DNA from: Odobenus rosmarus divergens
Lineage: Eukaryota > Chordata > Mammalia > Carnivora > Odobenidae
Direction of reading: 5' to 3'
Assembly (NCBI RefSeq): GCF_000321225.1
Contig: NW_004452108.1
Location: 69,848 to 133,847 of the forward strand
DNA: 64,000 bases
Below, piece by piece: positions 1-12,267 of the stretch. Below the pieces are notes generated by a model that saw nothing but the letters and a program-made list of their open reading frames with translations, had not been told where the DNA came from and did not search any database. The position numbers were made by a program, and so were the translations under genes. How positions within the stretch are numbered: position 1 is the first letter of the stretch; every line of letters begins with the position of its first letter.

Positions 1-1410
1 CCCCTAAAGTAAACAAAGCTCCAACCCCCCCTAAGAAATTTAAAGGCAGGACCTGAAAGGGTCAAATTGTTTCTAAGTAACTTAACTATATCCCAGGACA
101 AAGCTCCAAAAAAAAAAAAAAAAAATGCAAGAAAACAAAAATATCCAGCACACAAGGATAAAAAGTAACAATGTCCAGCAATCGATAAAAAAAAAAAAAT
201 GGCCACACATGCAAAGCAACAGGGAAAATAACCCATAATGAGAGGAAAACTCAAGCAATGGATTGAGTGCCAAAACACAGCACATCGAAACTGGTGGAAT
301 GGGGATCAAGCAATACTTGGAGGAAAAGTTACCACACTAACTAGGTTTGAAAGCAAGGAAAATCTCAAATCTATGATTATCACCTTCCATCTTAAAAAAA
401 TAAAAAAGAAGAGCAAATTACACCCAGAGTAAGCAGAAGAAAGGAAATAATAAAGATCAGGGCATAAATCAAAGAAATAGAAAGTAGAAGAATAAGAGAG
501 AAAAATCAGTGAAATTAAAAAACTGGAGGGTTTTTTAAAAAAAAAAATCAATAAAAATTGATAAACCCCTGGTCAGATTGATCACAAAATCGGAAAGAAG
601 ACTCAAACTACTAATGTCAGGAGTGGTAGACTTGATATAATTATAGATTCTACAGCTGTTAAAAAGAAAAAAGAGAATATTGTGGAAAACTTGAGATCAA
701 CATAGTCAACAAGTAAAATGAAATGGACAAATTCCATGAAAGCTATTATCAGTGCTCACTCAAAAGTAAACAGATGATCTGATAGAGCCTTAATATCTAT
801 TTTTAAAGTAAATTTATACTTTAAAATATTCCCACAAAGAAAATTCCAGGCCCATATGGTTACATTAGCTAACATTTAAGAAAGAACTCATACCAATTTT
901 ATATAACTCTTCTAGAAAATTGTAACAGAGGAAATACTTCTCAGCCCAAACTGAGAGGTTGGTTAGTGTTGTCCTGACACCAAAACCAGACAGACTTTAT
1001 AAGAAAACTACAGACCAATATCCCTAAGAAAATTGACACCCAAAAATAAATAAACGACACACACAAAAACCACACACGCACACAAACAGAAAAAAAAAAA
1101 AACCAGCCAAACAAAATTTATCAAATTAAATCCAATGATATAAAAAGATAATACGTCATGACCAAGTGAGATATTCCACGAAGGCAAGGTCAATTTATGA
1201 TTTGAAAATCAATCAGTGTAATTCACCACATTATCAATTAAAAAAGAAAAAGAAAAACCATATAGGCATCTCAGTAGACACAGTAAAAACATTTTCATAA
1301 ATTCCAACCTTCATTCTACACAAAAACTGTCCGAAAACTAGAAATAGAAGGAACTTCCTCAACCTGATAAAGGACCCCTATAAAAAATCTACTGTGAGTT
1401 CATCTAATTT
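1..1410 (+). mobile_element. Old L1/HAL1-type LINE fragment, sense
   Basis: A-rich on the + strand, with phrases typical of mammalian L1/HAL1 bodies: AATAACCCATAATGA near 228, GATAAACCCCTGGTCAG near 560, and the reverse-transcriptase-region stretch around 1180-1390. All frames are broken by stops and frameshifts, so this is a dead copy. It extends beyond the left edge. Confidence 0.75.
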
Positions 1411-1429
1411 CGTAGCTTCCAATATCATC

Positions 1430-1900
1430 AATACACCAACAACTCTCAAATTTATTTCTCTAGTTCAGAGCTCCTACCTGAACCTTAGATGAACTTCCGC
1501 CACTTGTGTATCTAACAGCAATCTCAAATTTAGCATTTTCAAACCGAGCTCTGGCTCCTCCCCACGAACTCTTGCTCTTCCTGCCATCTTCCCCATCTTA
1601 GTGATGCCCATGGCTCGGGTAAAGTAAATCCAAAAAACTTGGAATTACCCTCGACAGCTCTCTTGTTCTCACACCCCAACTCCAAATCCTTTAGCAAATT
1701 CATCAATCTATGTTCAAAATCCCTCCGCAATCCAACCACTTCTCACCACTGACACTGCTGCTAGCCTGGCCCCAGCCACTCACTGGGATAATTCAGCCTC
1801 TTTTCCGATCTCCTAGCTTCCTCCGCCCTGTCCCTTCACTGAACTGTCTGGCAGCCAGAACATCTCGTCCATATCAACACTGACATCTCTCTTTTCTTTG
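1430..1900 (+). repeat. Ancient dispersed repeat, possibly L2-like
   Basis: The C/T-rich text (CAATCTCAAATTTAGCATTTTC, a run of CTCTTGTTCTCACACCCC, then CCACTTCTCACCACTGAC) resembles a widely dispersed old mammalian element that I associate tentatively with L2-class LINEs. I cannot give a firm family. A 66-codon antisense frame here is not coding. Confidence 0.35.
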
Positions 1901-2171
1901 CTCACAGCCCTGGCTAGAACCCCAAACACCACGTCAAACAGTGATGACGGGCAGCCTGATCTTGTTCCTCGTTTTGAAGAACATGAGTCTAATGTTTCTC
2001 CATGAAAGATTAGGTTTTTGTAGGATTTTGAATATAACTTTTGCCAAGTCGAGAAAAGTTTCTCCCATTCCTAGTTTTCTGTTTTTTTAATCATAAATGT
2101 TAAACTTTCTGAGATACTTTTCTGTATTAATTTGAATCATCATGTGATTTTCTTTCAAAGTCTTTTATTGT

Positions 2172-2378
2172 GGGAGCGCCTGGGGTGGTGCAGTTGGTTA
2201 AGCATCCGGCTCTTGGTTTCGGCTCAGGTTATGATCTCAGGGTCCTGATATCGAGCCCCACGTCCATGCTCAGCAGGAGTCTGCTTAAGATTCTCTCTCC
2301 CTCTCCCTGATCTCCTGCTTATGAGCACTCTCTTTCTCTCTCTCTCTCTCTCTCAAATAAATAAATAATAGAAAAATA
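2172..2378 (+). mobile_element. Carnivore SINE (SINEC/Can-SINE), sense
   Basis: The tRNA-Lys-derived head (GCGCCTGGGGTGGTGCAGTTGG, with A-box region) is followed by a B-box-like ATATCGAGCCCC, the CAGCAGGAGTCTGCTTAAGA body, a (CT)n tract and an AATAAATAAATAA tail. The head is mutated relative to the usual GGGTGGCTCAG. No clear target-site duplication was found. Confidence 0.9.
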
Positions 2379-2852
2379 AGTTTTTAAATGTAGTGAACAC
2401 TGTTTTACCAAAGGTTTTATGATAATTTTCCTGATGATGAACCGCCCTTGTAGGTTACACCCTACTTGATCATGATATGTTTTTTAACATATTATTTCAT
2501 TCACTTAGCTAAGTAATAGCTAATAAGTAATAAGTAAAATTGGAGTACTGTTTTCTTTACATTTATTTTTCTTATCTGAATTTTGATTTAAAAATTACAT
2601 TAGACTTATAAAACAGGCCAGAAAACTATCTTTTTCTATTGATGGAACTCTTATAAAAATTAGGAATTAACTATTCCTTGAAAGTTTTATAAAACTCACC
2701 TCTAACCCATCTGGACTTGAGGTTTTAAAGATAGGAAGTCTTTAAATACCACTTTAATTTCCTTAATAATTATTGGTTCCTATAACTTTCCTCATTTCCT
2801 CATGAACTAATTTTGGCCCTTATTTTTCTAAAACTTCATTCATTGCATTTGG

Positions 2853-3060
2853 GTTTTTTTTATGGGTTTTTTTTTTAAGATTTTATTTATTTATTTGAGA
2901 GAGAGAATGAGAGACAGAGAGCATGAGAGGGAGGAGGGTCAGAGGGAGAAGCAGACTCCCCGCTGAGCAGGCAGCCCGATGTGGGACTCAATCCCGGGAC
3001 TCCAGGATCATGACCTGAGCCGAAGGCAGTCGTTTAACCGACTGAGCCACCCAGGCGCCC
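2853..3060 (-). mobile_element. Carnivore SINE (SINEC), antisense
   Basis: Read on the - strand it begins GGGCGCCTGGGTGGCTCAGT and runs through the tRNA-like head and body to a GA/TC-rich and A-rich tail. Direct repeats TGCATTTGG at 2844-2852 and 3061-3069 flank it as the target-site duplication. It is inserted in an older antisense L1. Confidence 0.93.
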
Positions 3061-3115
3061 TGCATTTGGTTTTTTTAAAGTTTTTAGCACAATTAAACAT
3101 AACATATAGTGAGTG

Positions 3116-3639
3116 TTTCAAGGAACCAGAGGGTTTAAGCCTTTTCAGGCTATGTTAAGTTCACTTACCAACCTGTGCTTATTTGCATAGGCCAGCCTTC
3201 TTCCCAGATGGAAACAATATCGTTTTCCTAGATAATGTTCATACATATCTCTAGAATTGTCTACAACTAATAATGTCTCCAACAGATTGTGCACCCTATG
3301 TCGTCCTTTGAAAGTCTATGTTGTTTTAATAGGATTTCAAGAACCTATGGCATGCCTGGGTTCCTTCTACAAGAAACATAGATGGATCCTTCACACCCTT
3401 CTTCCTTGCCTTTGGTATTTCATGTCACCAAAGACTACTACTGTGTCTTCCATCTTCTTAAGATGTATCCCTTCCCATTCAGTGCCTAGTGCATTGCCCA
3501 AATAACCACGTGAATGTACTGATTACAATTGGAAGTGTTATCTCTGCTACATTACAATAAATCCAGGATTAACCAGAGAACAGTTGCCTAGAACTCCCAG
3601 TTGATGGTAATAGCTCTCCAGTATACCTTCACTTTTAGA
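3116..3639. other. Unclassified intergenic sequence
   Basis: No gene, RNA or repeat family was recognised. A small 82-codon + frame (3257-3505) is not supported by any motif. Confidence 0.6.
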
Positions 3640-4110
3640 AGTAATCAGCTGAATAATCATAGCTATCATTCCCCGAATGCCTACTATCAGCCTGACATAA
3701 ATTGGTGCTCTGGATATGCTAGAAGCTTTATTAAAGCCAAAGAAGGAAAAAAATCTTAGTAACTTTGTTTCACTGATTAGGAAAATATGGCTCACATGTG
3801 ACTTGCCTGAGGTCATCTGGTGAGTAACAGTGGGGACTCAAATTCAGATCCATCTGGTTTTATTTATTTATTTATTTATTTTAAAGATTTTATTTCTTTG
3901 ACAGAGAGAGACACAGCGAGAGAGGGAACACCAGCAGGGGGAGTGGGAGAGGAAGAAGCCGGCTTCCCGCGGAGCAGGGAGCCCGATGCGGGGCTCGATC
4001 CCAGGACCCTGGGATCATGATCCGAGCCGAAGACAGATGGTTAACGACTGAGCCACCCAGGCACCCCAGATCCATCTGGTTTTAAACTGCTCACTGAAAG
4101 CTGGAATTCT
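3640..4110 (-). repeat. MIR fragment, antisense, split by a SINE
   Basis: The stretch CTGATTAGGAAAATATGGCT...GACTTGCCTGAGGTCATCTG resembles reversed MIR core (GATGAGGAAACTGAGG...CTTGCCCAAGGTCACACAG). It is interrupted by the SINEC at 3863-4067. Confidence 0.55.
3863..4067 (-). mobile_element. Young-looking carnivore SINE (SINEC), antisense, with perfect target-site duplication
   Basis: Reversed head GGGGTGCCTGGGTGGCTCAG, intact body and a (TTTA)n tail on the + strand. The 17-bp direct repeats AGATCCATCTGGTTTTA at 3846-3862 and 4068-4084 are identical. This marks a relatively recent retroposition into an older MIR-like sequence. Confidence 0.96.
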
Positions 4111-4340
4111 TTTCAATAAAGAAGCTTCCAAGGAATGACCCAAACCAAAAGGTTTCTGCCAAATCAGGTGTACCTACAAAATTTTAAGCTCTTGTTAGTA
4201 TTTTAATTCCTGGATAGCTATTAAGTTTCATGCCTGTCCGAACTCCTGCCTAATGGAAGTAGCTGTCTGCAGTCTTGTACTGAGGAAAACTGTGCAGCTG
4301 ATTTTGGGCTAAGACGGAAAGATTGCAGAGAGTGGATTCT

Positions 4341-4722
4341 AATACCATTTGCATTAGTCAAGATTCTCCAGAGAAACAGAGCCAATGGGATGGATAGATT
4401 AAGAGAGAGAAGAAGAAGGAGAGGGAGAGAGAGAAAGGGCTGGCTGGCAGACTGGAAATTCCAGCAGGAGTTGATGTTGAGGTCTTGAGTTCCAGGGCAA
4501 TTTAGAGGTAGAATTTCTTCCTCCCCAGTGGAGCTCAGTCTTTTATGCCCTTCAACTGATTGAATGAGGCCCACCCATATTATGAAAGGTAATCTTTTTA
4601 CCCAAGGTCTATGATTTAAATCTAAAAAATACCATCACAACAACATCTAAACAGGTGTTTGACCAATCAACTCGATACCATGGCCTATCCAAGTTGACAC
4701 ATAAAATTAACCATCACACATA
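4341..4722 (-). mobile_element. Solo LTR-type repeat (ERVL/MaLR-like), antisense
   Basis: It begins with GCATTAGTCAAGATTCTCCA followed by GAGAAACAGAGCCAATGGGA and ends near TTGACACATAAAATTAACCA, the reversed ends of a common mammalian LTR family. It contains a (GAGA)n-rich stretch at 4402-4438. Only LTR-like, non-coding sequence is present. Confidence 0.65.
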
Positions 4723-4748
4723 GACCTGGAAGACAATATTCTGTACAA

Positions 4749-4902
4749 CAGTGGATCTCAAGCTTTAGCATGTACGGGAATCCTTTGGAAGACTTGTGAA
4801 AACACAAGCCTGAGCTTCTGATTCAGTAGAGTGGGGCTGTCATTATAGCAAGTCCCCTTGATGCTGATGATGCTGGCCCAGGGACCACACTGAGAACCCC
4901 TG
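4749..4902. mobile_element. MER5A-type hAT (Charlie) non-autonomous DNA element
   Basis: The ends CAGTGGATCTCAA and TGAGAACCCCTG form the imperfect inverted repeats typical of MER5A. The interior has the family's CTTGATGCTGATGATGCTGG and GGGACCACAC phrases. At 154 bp it is slightly shorter than the usual length of just under 190 bp. Confidence 0.75.
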
Positions 4903-7900
4903 TTACATTGTGTTGCTGCTTTGCTCTAACTGATGACATTGAAGCATCATAAAACACCATTACAGAAATGTATGTTTCCGATCTGTATTCTCTGTATAAT
5001 AACAATTATTTGAAGTTTTCCCAACATTTAAGTTTTCCACAAGGACTTTCTTAACCCCCAGAAAAATGTCTACCCAGCCCTGAGCCCCCCATACGATTAT
5101 ATAAAAAAAGTTATGTGACTACTCACATACCTCTAATCAGTTAATAACTTAATTAACTTAAATTTATTTAATTTATTCCAAAGCAGTAGAGACACATGCC
5201 TGCTGGTCAGCCTGGACATGGTCGAAATGCAGGAGTGGGGCACCAAGGGTCAGGACACCTGGGTGGGCAAAGTCATGGGGCTCACAGTTTGGAAAACTGA
5301 TCAAAGCCAGAGCTCCTGGTCCCACCAGGTCTCTCCAGACCTAATTACTCTTCCACCCAGGTCTTACACATCTTGATTCAGTTCAGTACAGACACTCAAA
5401 CAGCTAGTGCTGTCGGGGGAGAAATGGGCTGTTCTGTAAGGTAGGAGGTTGCCCGTAAATGAGGGAGTCCAAGCAGGAGGATGCTTGGTGGGAATTTCAT
5501 AGAGAGAATTCAGAGAACAGACTGGACACATCCTCCCCTCTCACACTGTAAAACTCTATGAATCCCTGAATCCCAGCCCAAATTCCTGGAAAGGAGCTTA
5601 AAAGAAAGAAACACACCTTAAATATAAGAAGGTGCCATTGTTACTAGAATGATTACAGATACCCATTATAAAAACATTAATCGGACTCATGCATCTGATG
5701 TGCAGAAACCCAAAATCATGATGTTAAAGCTGTTTCGGGGTTTCAGAAAATAAATAAATAAAGTGAGGTCTCTACACCTGTAGGAAAACTGTTTCAACTT
5801 GGATTAATCTGGAACTGAATGTCACCTTTAATCCTGCCAAGGCTTGGCAGGGCCCCAGGCAGGGAATGGTTTGCATTCCATCTAGAAAAGCGGCTTGGGT
5901 GCTGAGGAACCGGTCGTCTCCATGGGGCCCCATCAGGGTGGCCAGGCCATGGTGCTCCTCAGGGTGGGCTCGAGCAGCACAAGTGAGGTGAGGGTCGGCC
6001 AGCAGCATCCCAAAGGCGGTTCCCCACCCCCAGTCTCAGCCTGGCCCTGCTCATCCTTCTGCCAGTGTCAATGCTGGAAAGGCCACCAACCGGTGCAGCA
6101 AAACAAAATGACATGCATTCCCACGGGAAGCTGTGAGTTAGGCGAGTCACATCACCCACCTGCACCTTTGCTTCCTCACTGGGAGCGCAGGGTTATGAAG
6201 ATGCAGCCTCTCACACTGTTCAAGACCTACAGGAAGTGCGGTCCAAAGCAAGCTTTAGACCCAGCTTGAATGGGTTTTATAGCATATGTCACAAAGATGA
6301 GAAGATTGGTAACTTTTCCTCTCCGTGGCTTTCAGCGGAAGCATAAATAGAAGCAGGGTCCTAAATCTTTCGTGGCATTCAGCCAGGGGACCAAGAAGGT
6401 AGCTGTAAGAGGGGGGAAGTGGTCGTGAAAGGGGGGCTGGCTGGAGCTTGGAGGCCAGAAGAGGGACTGTGGCCCACGACAGGGGTGAGGAGGCAGGCGC
6501 TGGTGACAAGGACCTCAATGAAGCGGTATTCCTAAAGCCAGCTGTGAGACCTTCTCCTGCCGGGTGTGTTCCCCGCAAGTCTCCAAAAGACAAATTCAAG
6601 CCTTACGCTACTCCGCAATGCTTTTGGAATTAAAACTGCATTTCTTTTGATTCATCGCTGTGCTAAGACTGGGCCTTAAGGCCAGCAAACAGACCCAGAT
6701 AGTCTTTGGTTGTGTGCATTCAAATGAAGAGTCAGTGCCAGAGTCATTTAGGGTGAAGGCGATGGTTCGTGGATACCCACACGTAAGCGCCATGACCATA
6801 ACAATGCCGATGTTCCTGTATATTCTATCATGTCCAAAACATTTTCACATATTCAGTACATTTTCATTCCATGTATTGGGCAAAGTGGAGACTTTGTTCC
6901 CACCTCAGCGTTGAATGTTGAACACATAGGTCACTTTCCCTAAGCAGAGTGAGTCTAAGAATCTCATGTCTGATTAGAGCAGCTAAGCGAAGCTGTGAGG
7001 TGTCAGGTACACGGGAAAAGGCTGGATCCTCCTGCCTGCATGAGAGAAGGACAAACTCTGACATCAGAGCCTGCCCTGTGGTCATGTCTGGAGGGTGGCA
7101 TGCTCCCACAGAGACATCAATGCACGTTTATCTGCATACATAGATATACACACACACATATGTTTTCAGTTAAGTGGACACAGCCCCATCTTGCTCAGGA
7201 GAATGGTTTTGTCTCTCGTGAGCTCTGCTCTTGCAGCAGGCAGGGAGGATCAGCAAATGTGAATTAATGAAGAGAATGGCACGGAGAAGAAGGGTGGGCT
7301 TCTCCTGTGTTCTTAGACCGTTAGGTAATACCAAAAGCCATTGTCAGATGAGCCGTATCTTCACAATGACGTGAATGAATTGGGGGAGGGAGGGCGACCA
7401 GCGTTGCAGAAAAACAGAACTTTTATCCAGCTTTAAGATAAGTCCTGGCCCCACCCTGGTGCTCAGCCCTGTCTGGGCCTCCATACTGGGCTCTGGCTAC
7501 CTCTCCCTCCCCTCTCCCCAGGGAATGAAGCTCCTCTCATTACCTGAAGGCATGGTTTTCCCTTCCCATACACATGTCCTTATGGTGCACCCACTTTGTC
7601 TAGAAATTGGCCTTTGGTTTCTTCATATGACTTGAGAAAGCACAACAGCAGGAGCCCGTGTTTATAAAGGCAGGATGGTGACAATAAGGGGAGAGACAGA
7701 AAGACTTGGGTGTGCAGGGGTTGCTGCAGCTGCGAGCCTTTAGAATGCAGCGGAATGCCATGGTCCTGAGGATGGGCCAGGAAGGGGAAGATGGAAGCAG
7801 TGGGTGACCAGCCGAGGCCCTGGCCTGGAAATGGAACCTCAAATGCCACCTATGGGAAAGGTGGCCTATCCTCCCTGGCAGGACGGTGCCTGAGAAACCC

Positions 7901-9324
7901 CCATGGTTTGTAGCCAGGCCTTGTCACTCCCTTAAAGTACGGGGATGGTGAAGCAAAAGCAAGAGAAGCGACTGGGCAGATTTTACTGCACACACGCTGG
8001 ACCAAACCGTGTACAAAACGGGAGCATAAAATACAAACAGGCACTGCTGTGTCTGTAGAGATGCTGCTCCAGTGTGGGGCAATGGTCCTGGGGCAGGGCA
8101 ACTTCCACCTCCACGCTGGCTGGGTGCTGTCTCCTTCCGCTGCCCACCGCGTCCCGCACCCCACCAGTGTGGCCCAGCATTCGAGGGCTCAGTCCCAGCT
8201 CCATGCACTGCAGCTCACAGTCATCTACCAGGTGGAAAGGCTTTGGCTCCAAATGGCCACCCGTAGTAAGCCTATGCCTCTGAGGCTCACGGCTCCTCTC
8301 TCCAGTCCCGAGAGCTCCGGCACTCCCGCATGGCGGAGGAGACCCCGGGAGCAGAGTCCCTCTCCAGCAGTGGGAGTGATGACGCTCCGCGTCACAAGTT
8401 GTTTCCTTTTTACATTCAAAGGCACAGAGAAAGTTGGCATTTCCCAGAATCCTCCCAAAAGGAAGGAAAAGCTAGCGATTATCTTACTAACCATAGCAAT
8501 AGGCCAATCAGAGAATTCACTAAAACTGCACCGAGGCCTGAATGACCATTTGTGAGACAGCGGTATTCCATCTGACCACAGCAAACCAAATAACTGGGTA
8601 ATTTTCAAGTGTTTATTTGCAGGGCTGGGCCACGATCTAGAAAATACCTAAATGAAAACAAATCCATCTGAACTTGGCATTTTCCATTGATCTAATGGCT
8701 TGTTTGTTTTTGATCCACGGACTCCTATTTAGGAGACAAGCAAGAGAATTCCAAGTAACAAGGTCTCTTGTCTTTCAGAGTGGTTATAGGATTTCCAGAT
8801 GGCATATTGGAGGGTATGACAAATGGCGGCAGGCCTGGAAATGAGATAAAACAAGGGTGCTTGAAGGCCAAAATCAGACACCGCACAGCAAGGTTTGACT
8901 TAATAGCAGAGCTGAAAACAAAACAATCCCTCGTGACCGTGCCGGGTTGAGAAAACAGCCAGGTCACAGGACCCATTCCTGCAGGCCCTGGAGCAATCAA
9001 CAGCTGGGAATGTGCTAGAAACCTGGGCGGGAGCAGCCTGGTGACATTGAAAGGCCAGCTCAGGGGAGGTGGGGAAGCAGCCCCCGCCCCTCGCCCACAC
9101 TGCCCACCTAGCTGCAGAGATGGGATGGCCGAGGTGGGGCCTGGGCAAGCCTGGGCTGGGTGGGAAAGTCGCGGTGATGCAGCAACATCTCTGTTCAGTG
9201 CAAACGTCCCCTTGTCCAACCAGCCCAAGTCCTCGACCTCCCCCAGCCTCCCTGAATCTCAGGTCCTGAATCCACATGCAGAGAGGTTGCATACATAGTA
9301 TGGAGGAGGGCAGAGAGCTCTGTG
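4903..9324. other. Unclassified intergenic sequence
   Basis: About 4.4 kb with no recognised gene or well-defined repeat. Minor features are an AATAAATAAATAAA stretch at 5748-5761 and a short (AC)n run near 7148-7159. Open frames here (up to 168 codons near 8049-8555) lie on both strands over the same GC-rich patch and show no known domain. Some of this may be conserved non-coding DNA, which one sequence cannot show. Confidence 0.6.
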
Positions 9325-9430
9325 CTCTGATCCCAGGGCCCCACTTTCTAGCTATGACATGGACAAAGGCTCTCAATCTTTCCAAGTCTGACGTCCTCAT
9401 CTGTGAGGGGGACAGTGACATCCACCTTAC
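9325..9430 (+). repeat. MIR fragment, sense
   Basis: The order CACTTTCTAGCTATGACATG, CTCTCAATCTTTCC, CCTCATCTGTGAGG follows the MIR core (CCACTTACTAGCTGTGTGAC ... CCTCATCTGTAAAATGG) with many changes. Confidence 0.6.
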
Positions 9431-9764
9431 AGAGGACCCAGAACAACCTCACGATCAAGAGGCTTAACCACTTGCATCCTCTCCTGGCCAGTTGCCTCCA
9501 AATCTCCTAGCCTGTCTCAGGGCCCCTGCCAGGCTGGGGCTCGTTCCTCTGACTCTTCTTGTGCCCCGCATGGCTGAGGTAAGCGTCCTCAGAGAATTTC
9601 TTCCTGCCTACACTGAGGCCTCAAATCCCCCTCATAAAGCTCCAGAGGCCACTCTCTACAGCTCAAGAATGTTCCCCAGGAACCACCTCCCACCTTCTGC
9701 TTCAATGCTTCGAAGCTCTGACGTCAGTCGGGGTTTCCTAGGTTCTAGCCACATGTCACGTCTC

Positions 9765-9915
9765 ACTTGGCCTCCTTCCTCCCCCTGCCCGCCTTCCCTT
9801 CTTTCCTCTTTGTGCATTTATTTTCCTTTTCTTCCTCCTTCATTTCTTCTCCCCTCCCTCTCCCCCGCCCCCGTCCCTCTTCCCTCCTCCCTCCCCATCT
9901 CCCCTTGCCTTGCTT
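9765..9915 (+). repeat. Polypyrimidine (CT-rich) tract
   Basis: Almost entirely C and T on the + strand over roughly 150 bp, broken by a short GTGCATTTATTTT patch. Such polypurine-polypyrimidine DNA can in principle form triplex (H-DNA). The open frames across it are low-complexity artefacts. Confidence 0.8.
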
Positions 9916-11051
9916 CTCCATCGATGACTGTCTGCATGGCCTTCCAAGCTTTGATTTCATTTCACTCTCAAAGACACTGCTCATTGTCTCCTCCCCTTAC
10001 TCCCAAACTCTTCACTCAGGGCCCTGGGAAGTCATGCCCTCAGCAGGTTCTGCTCCCTGACCTCCTAGACACTATCATACAGGGGGCAACTCCAGGGGAC
10101 ATTTGATTTACAAAAGTAAAGTGGGAGGAGGTGGGTTTATTCTCTCCAGTGCAACCCTCAACATCTGCTTGCTCCAAGCCAGGCTCGCCAGCCCTCCCTT
10201 CAATCCTGTAGGCAAAGGTATTCCTATCTGTTTGGGTTACTAGGATAGCTCCCTGTTGCCTCCAGCCAAAGAATTCTCCCTTCATGAGCAACAGAGGGCA
10301 AGGCACCCAGGACACCAGCTGCAGGGGAACCTTGTCTGAGTCTATTCTAGGTGTAGCAGTGAGAATGATTACTGCCCAACCCAAGGCAGGAGCACTGTGT
10401 GCGCAGAGAAAGGATGGATTAAAGAGCTATTAAGAAGGCAAGGACTCTGGACTCGGATGTGGAGGATGAGCCCACCACCAGGCTCTTGGTCAGGGTGTTG
10501 GATGGAAGGTGGGGCTCTTGCAAAGGGAGCAGGTAAGAGAGGGGGAGGCGATATTTCAGGCACAGAGGGACTGATCTGCTTGTAGAGCACCCAAGCAAGA
10601 AACCCCAGGAGCAATGGATTGTATGGTTCTGAAAATCACCTCAAGAACAGATTATTTGCCAAGGATGTCAAGGAGATATTCCTGCCTGGACTCCCAGAGC
10701 AGAGCAGGTACCTGGTGGGGGACTTTGGTGCTGAGATTGGACAAGGAGCCAGAGTGAGATGGCAGAAACCCTGGAGGAGAAGTCTGAAGACCTGGCCTCA
10801 AGTCAGGATCTCCACCACCCTGTGGCCTCAAGGGCAAGCCTCGAATGCTCAATGCTTCTGAGCATCAGTTTACCCATCTATAGAATGGAAAGAAAACAGC
10901 TCCCTCACCCTCCCAGCAGGGGGAATGATGAGTGTGGGAGGGCCTATGGGCTATGGGAATAGAGATGGTCCTATAGGCAAGTACGGTCATGATCAGGGCT
11001 GGGGCTACAGCCAGGAAGAGGAGGAAGCTGAGGGCCCTTCACACACAGTGC
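9916..11051. other. Unclassified intergenic sequence
   Basis: No gene recognised. A weak sense MIR-like stretch may lie at about 10770-10910 (CAGTTTACCCATCTATAGAATGG near 10866), too degraded to call firmly. Confidence 0.5.
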
Positions 11052-11132
11052 TTTACGGAGTCCGGCCTACCTTGAGCAATGTAGCACTTTACAGTTTACG
11101 GAGTCCGGCCTACCTTGAGTAATGTAGCACTT
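11052..11132 (+). repeat. Local tandem duplication, 43-bp period, two copies
   Basis: Copy one at 11052-11089 and copy two at 11095-11132 both read TTTACGGAGTCCGGCC... and end ...AATGTAGCACTT. They differ at one position (GAGCAATG against GAGTAATG), so the duplication looks recent. Confidence 0.95.
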
Positions 11133-11869
11133 CTTTCTCTTCTCAACTAAATGCCAAAGCTTATCAAATACTTGCTCTGGCCTCCAAGTCCTTACGGACC
11201 CACTGTTTTTCTCCCTAGGTTTTCAGATTTAAATGCAAGCCTAGGAAAGTCTGGTTAAAGACAGGTTTGCTCTGGTCTCTGGGCATGGGTACCAGAAGGA
11301 CTCCAGACGAAAACAAAGTCTCATTTCTCAATGGGATGTTCCCTTCTGAGGTTGGCTGCCTAAGGCTGGAAGACTTCTTGGGATCTGGGGGACCATGCAG
11401 TTCCCAGACCCACATGTGGCCCAGGAGACTTGGTGGAGGGCACAGAACATGCAATGAAAAAGAAGGCACCTGTTCTCCAGGCACTGGAAAACGGAGCCAT
11501 TGAGCAGACTGGGGTGAAGCTGCAGACACTCTAGGTGAATGGAAGACATGATTGACATCGTAAGCCTAGAATAGCAGTGTTCCATGTGTGGCATCCAGTT
11601 TTCAGAGCTATAGTAAAGCCCAGAACAAATGGACGCACATAATTCAGGACCAGCCTGAGCCTCCCCCACAAGGACAAGAGGGAGCGGTCCTTGGGTGGTC
11701 AGGGACCAGTCTTAGAAAGAGCAGCCAATGCATTCTAGAATACTGAGGCTGGAAAGGCCCCAAATCATGTCATTGCTTGGCCAGTGATAAGGGAGACTGT
11801 CCAAAGTGGAGGGAGGGCAGCATTTACTACACTGGGCCACTGCCTAGGCAGAGCCTGTCCACATGGCAG
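11133..11869. other. Unclassified intergenic sequence
   Basis: No gene or clear repeat was recognised. Antisense frames of 104 and 113 codons overlap here and show no known domain. Confidence 0.55.
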
Positions 11870-12010
11870 AGGTCCACGGGCTTGACCTTTGGCCTTGGAG
11901 AACTCACTTCACCTTTCTCGGGCTCAGCTTCCTTCTCTCCTTAGGGCTGGGTATTCAGAAAACACTGACAGAGTGCTGACACACAGCAAATGCTCAATAG
12001 ACTGTAGCTT
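11870..12010 (+). repeat. MIR fragment, sense
   Basis: TTGACCTTTGGCCTTGGAGA, AACTCACTTCACCTTTCTCG and the 3' phrase CACACAGCAAATGCTCAATA correspond in order to MIR core and tail. Confidence 0.6.
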
Positions 12011-12267
12011 TCATTTTCCTTAGATATTGCTACTCTTTCTTTGCCTTTCTCTCTAGCAGCAAAAGCCCAAGGAGATGGGGTTCTCCTCCCCGCTTTGCTG
12101 GTGACCAGCTAGACCTAACACTAGTACTTTACCTCTCCAGTTTAGCCTCTTGTCTACCAATAAGTGGTGGAAACAGAAGATGTAGAGGGCCGCTTGCTGC
12201 AAAAATCTACGGAACTCTGAGTCCAACACTGTGTGAGTCTCCGCAGTACATGCTTCTGTCTGTACCT

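Larger units (their letters stand above)
1905..3115 (-). mobile_element. Old L1 fragment, antisense, hosting two SINEs
   Basis: T-rich on the + strand, with the reversed L1 ORF2 pattern (GATCTTGTTCC...TTTTTGTAGGATTTTGAATA near 1958-2035; CACCTCTAACCCATCTGGACTTGA near 2697). The L1 text resumes after the SINE at 2172-2378 and again for a short stretch after the SINE ending at 3060, so the SINEs inserted later. It is non-coding and heavily mutated. Confidence 0.7.

Noticed and set aside
2172..4067. tRNA genes suggested by A-box and B-box-like motifs
   Set aside because: The motifs belong to tRNA-derived SINEC elements; no intact cloverleaf or anticodon arm is present.
9763..9984. Glycine/arginine/glutamate-rich - strand frame
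   Set aside because: A translation of the polypyrimidine tract; low-complexity artefact.
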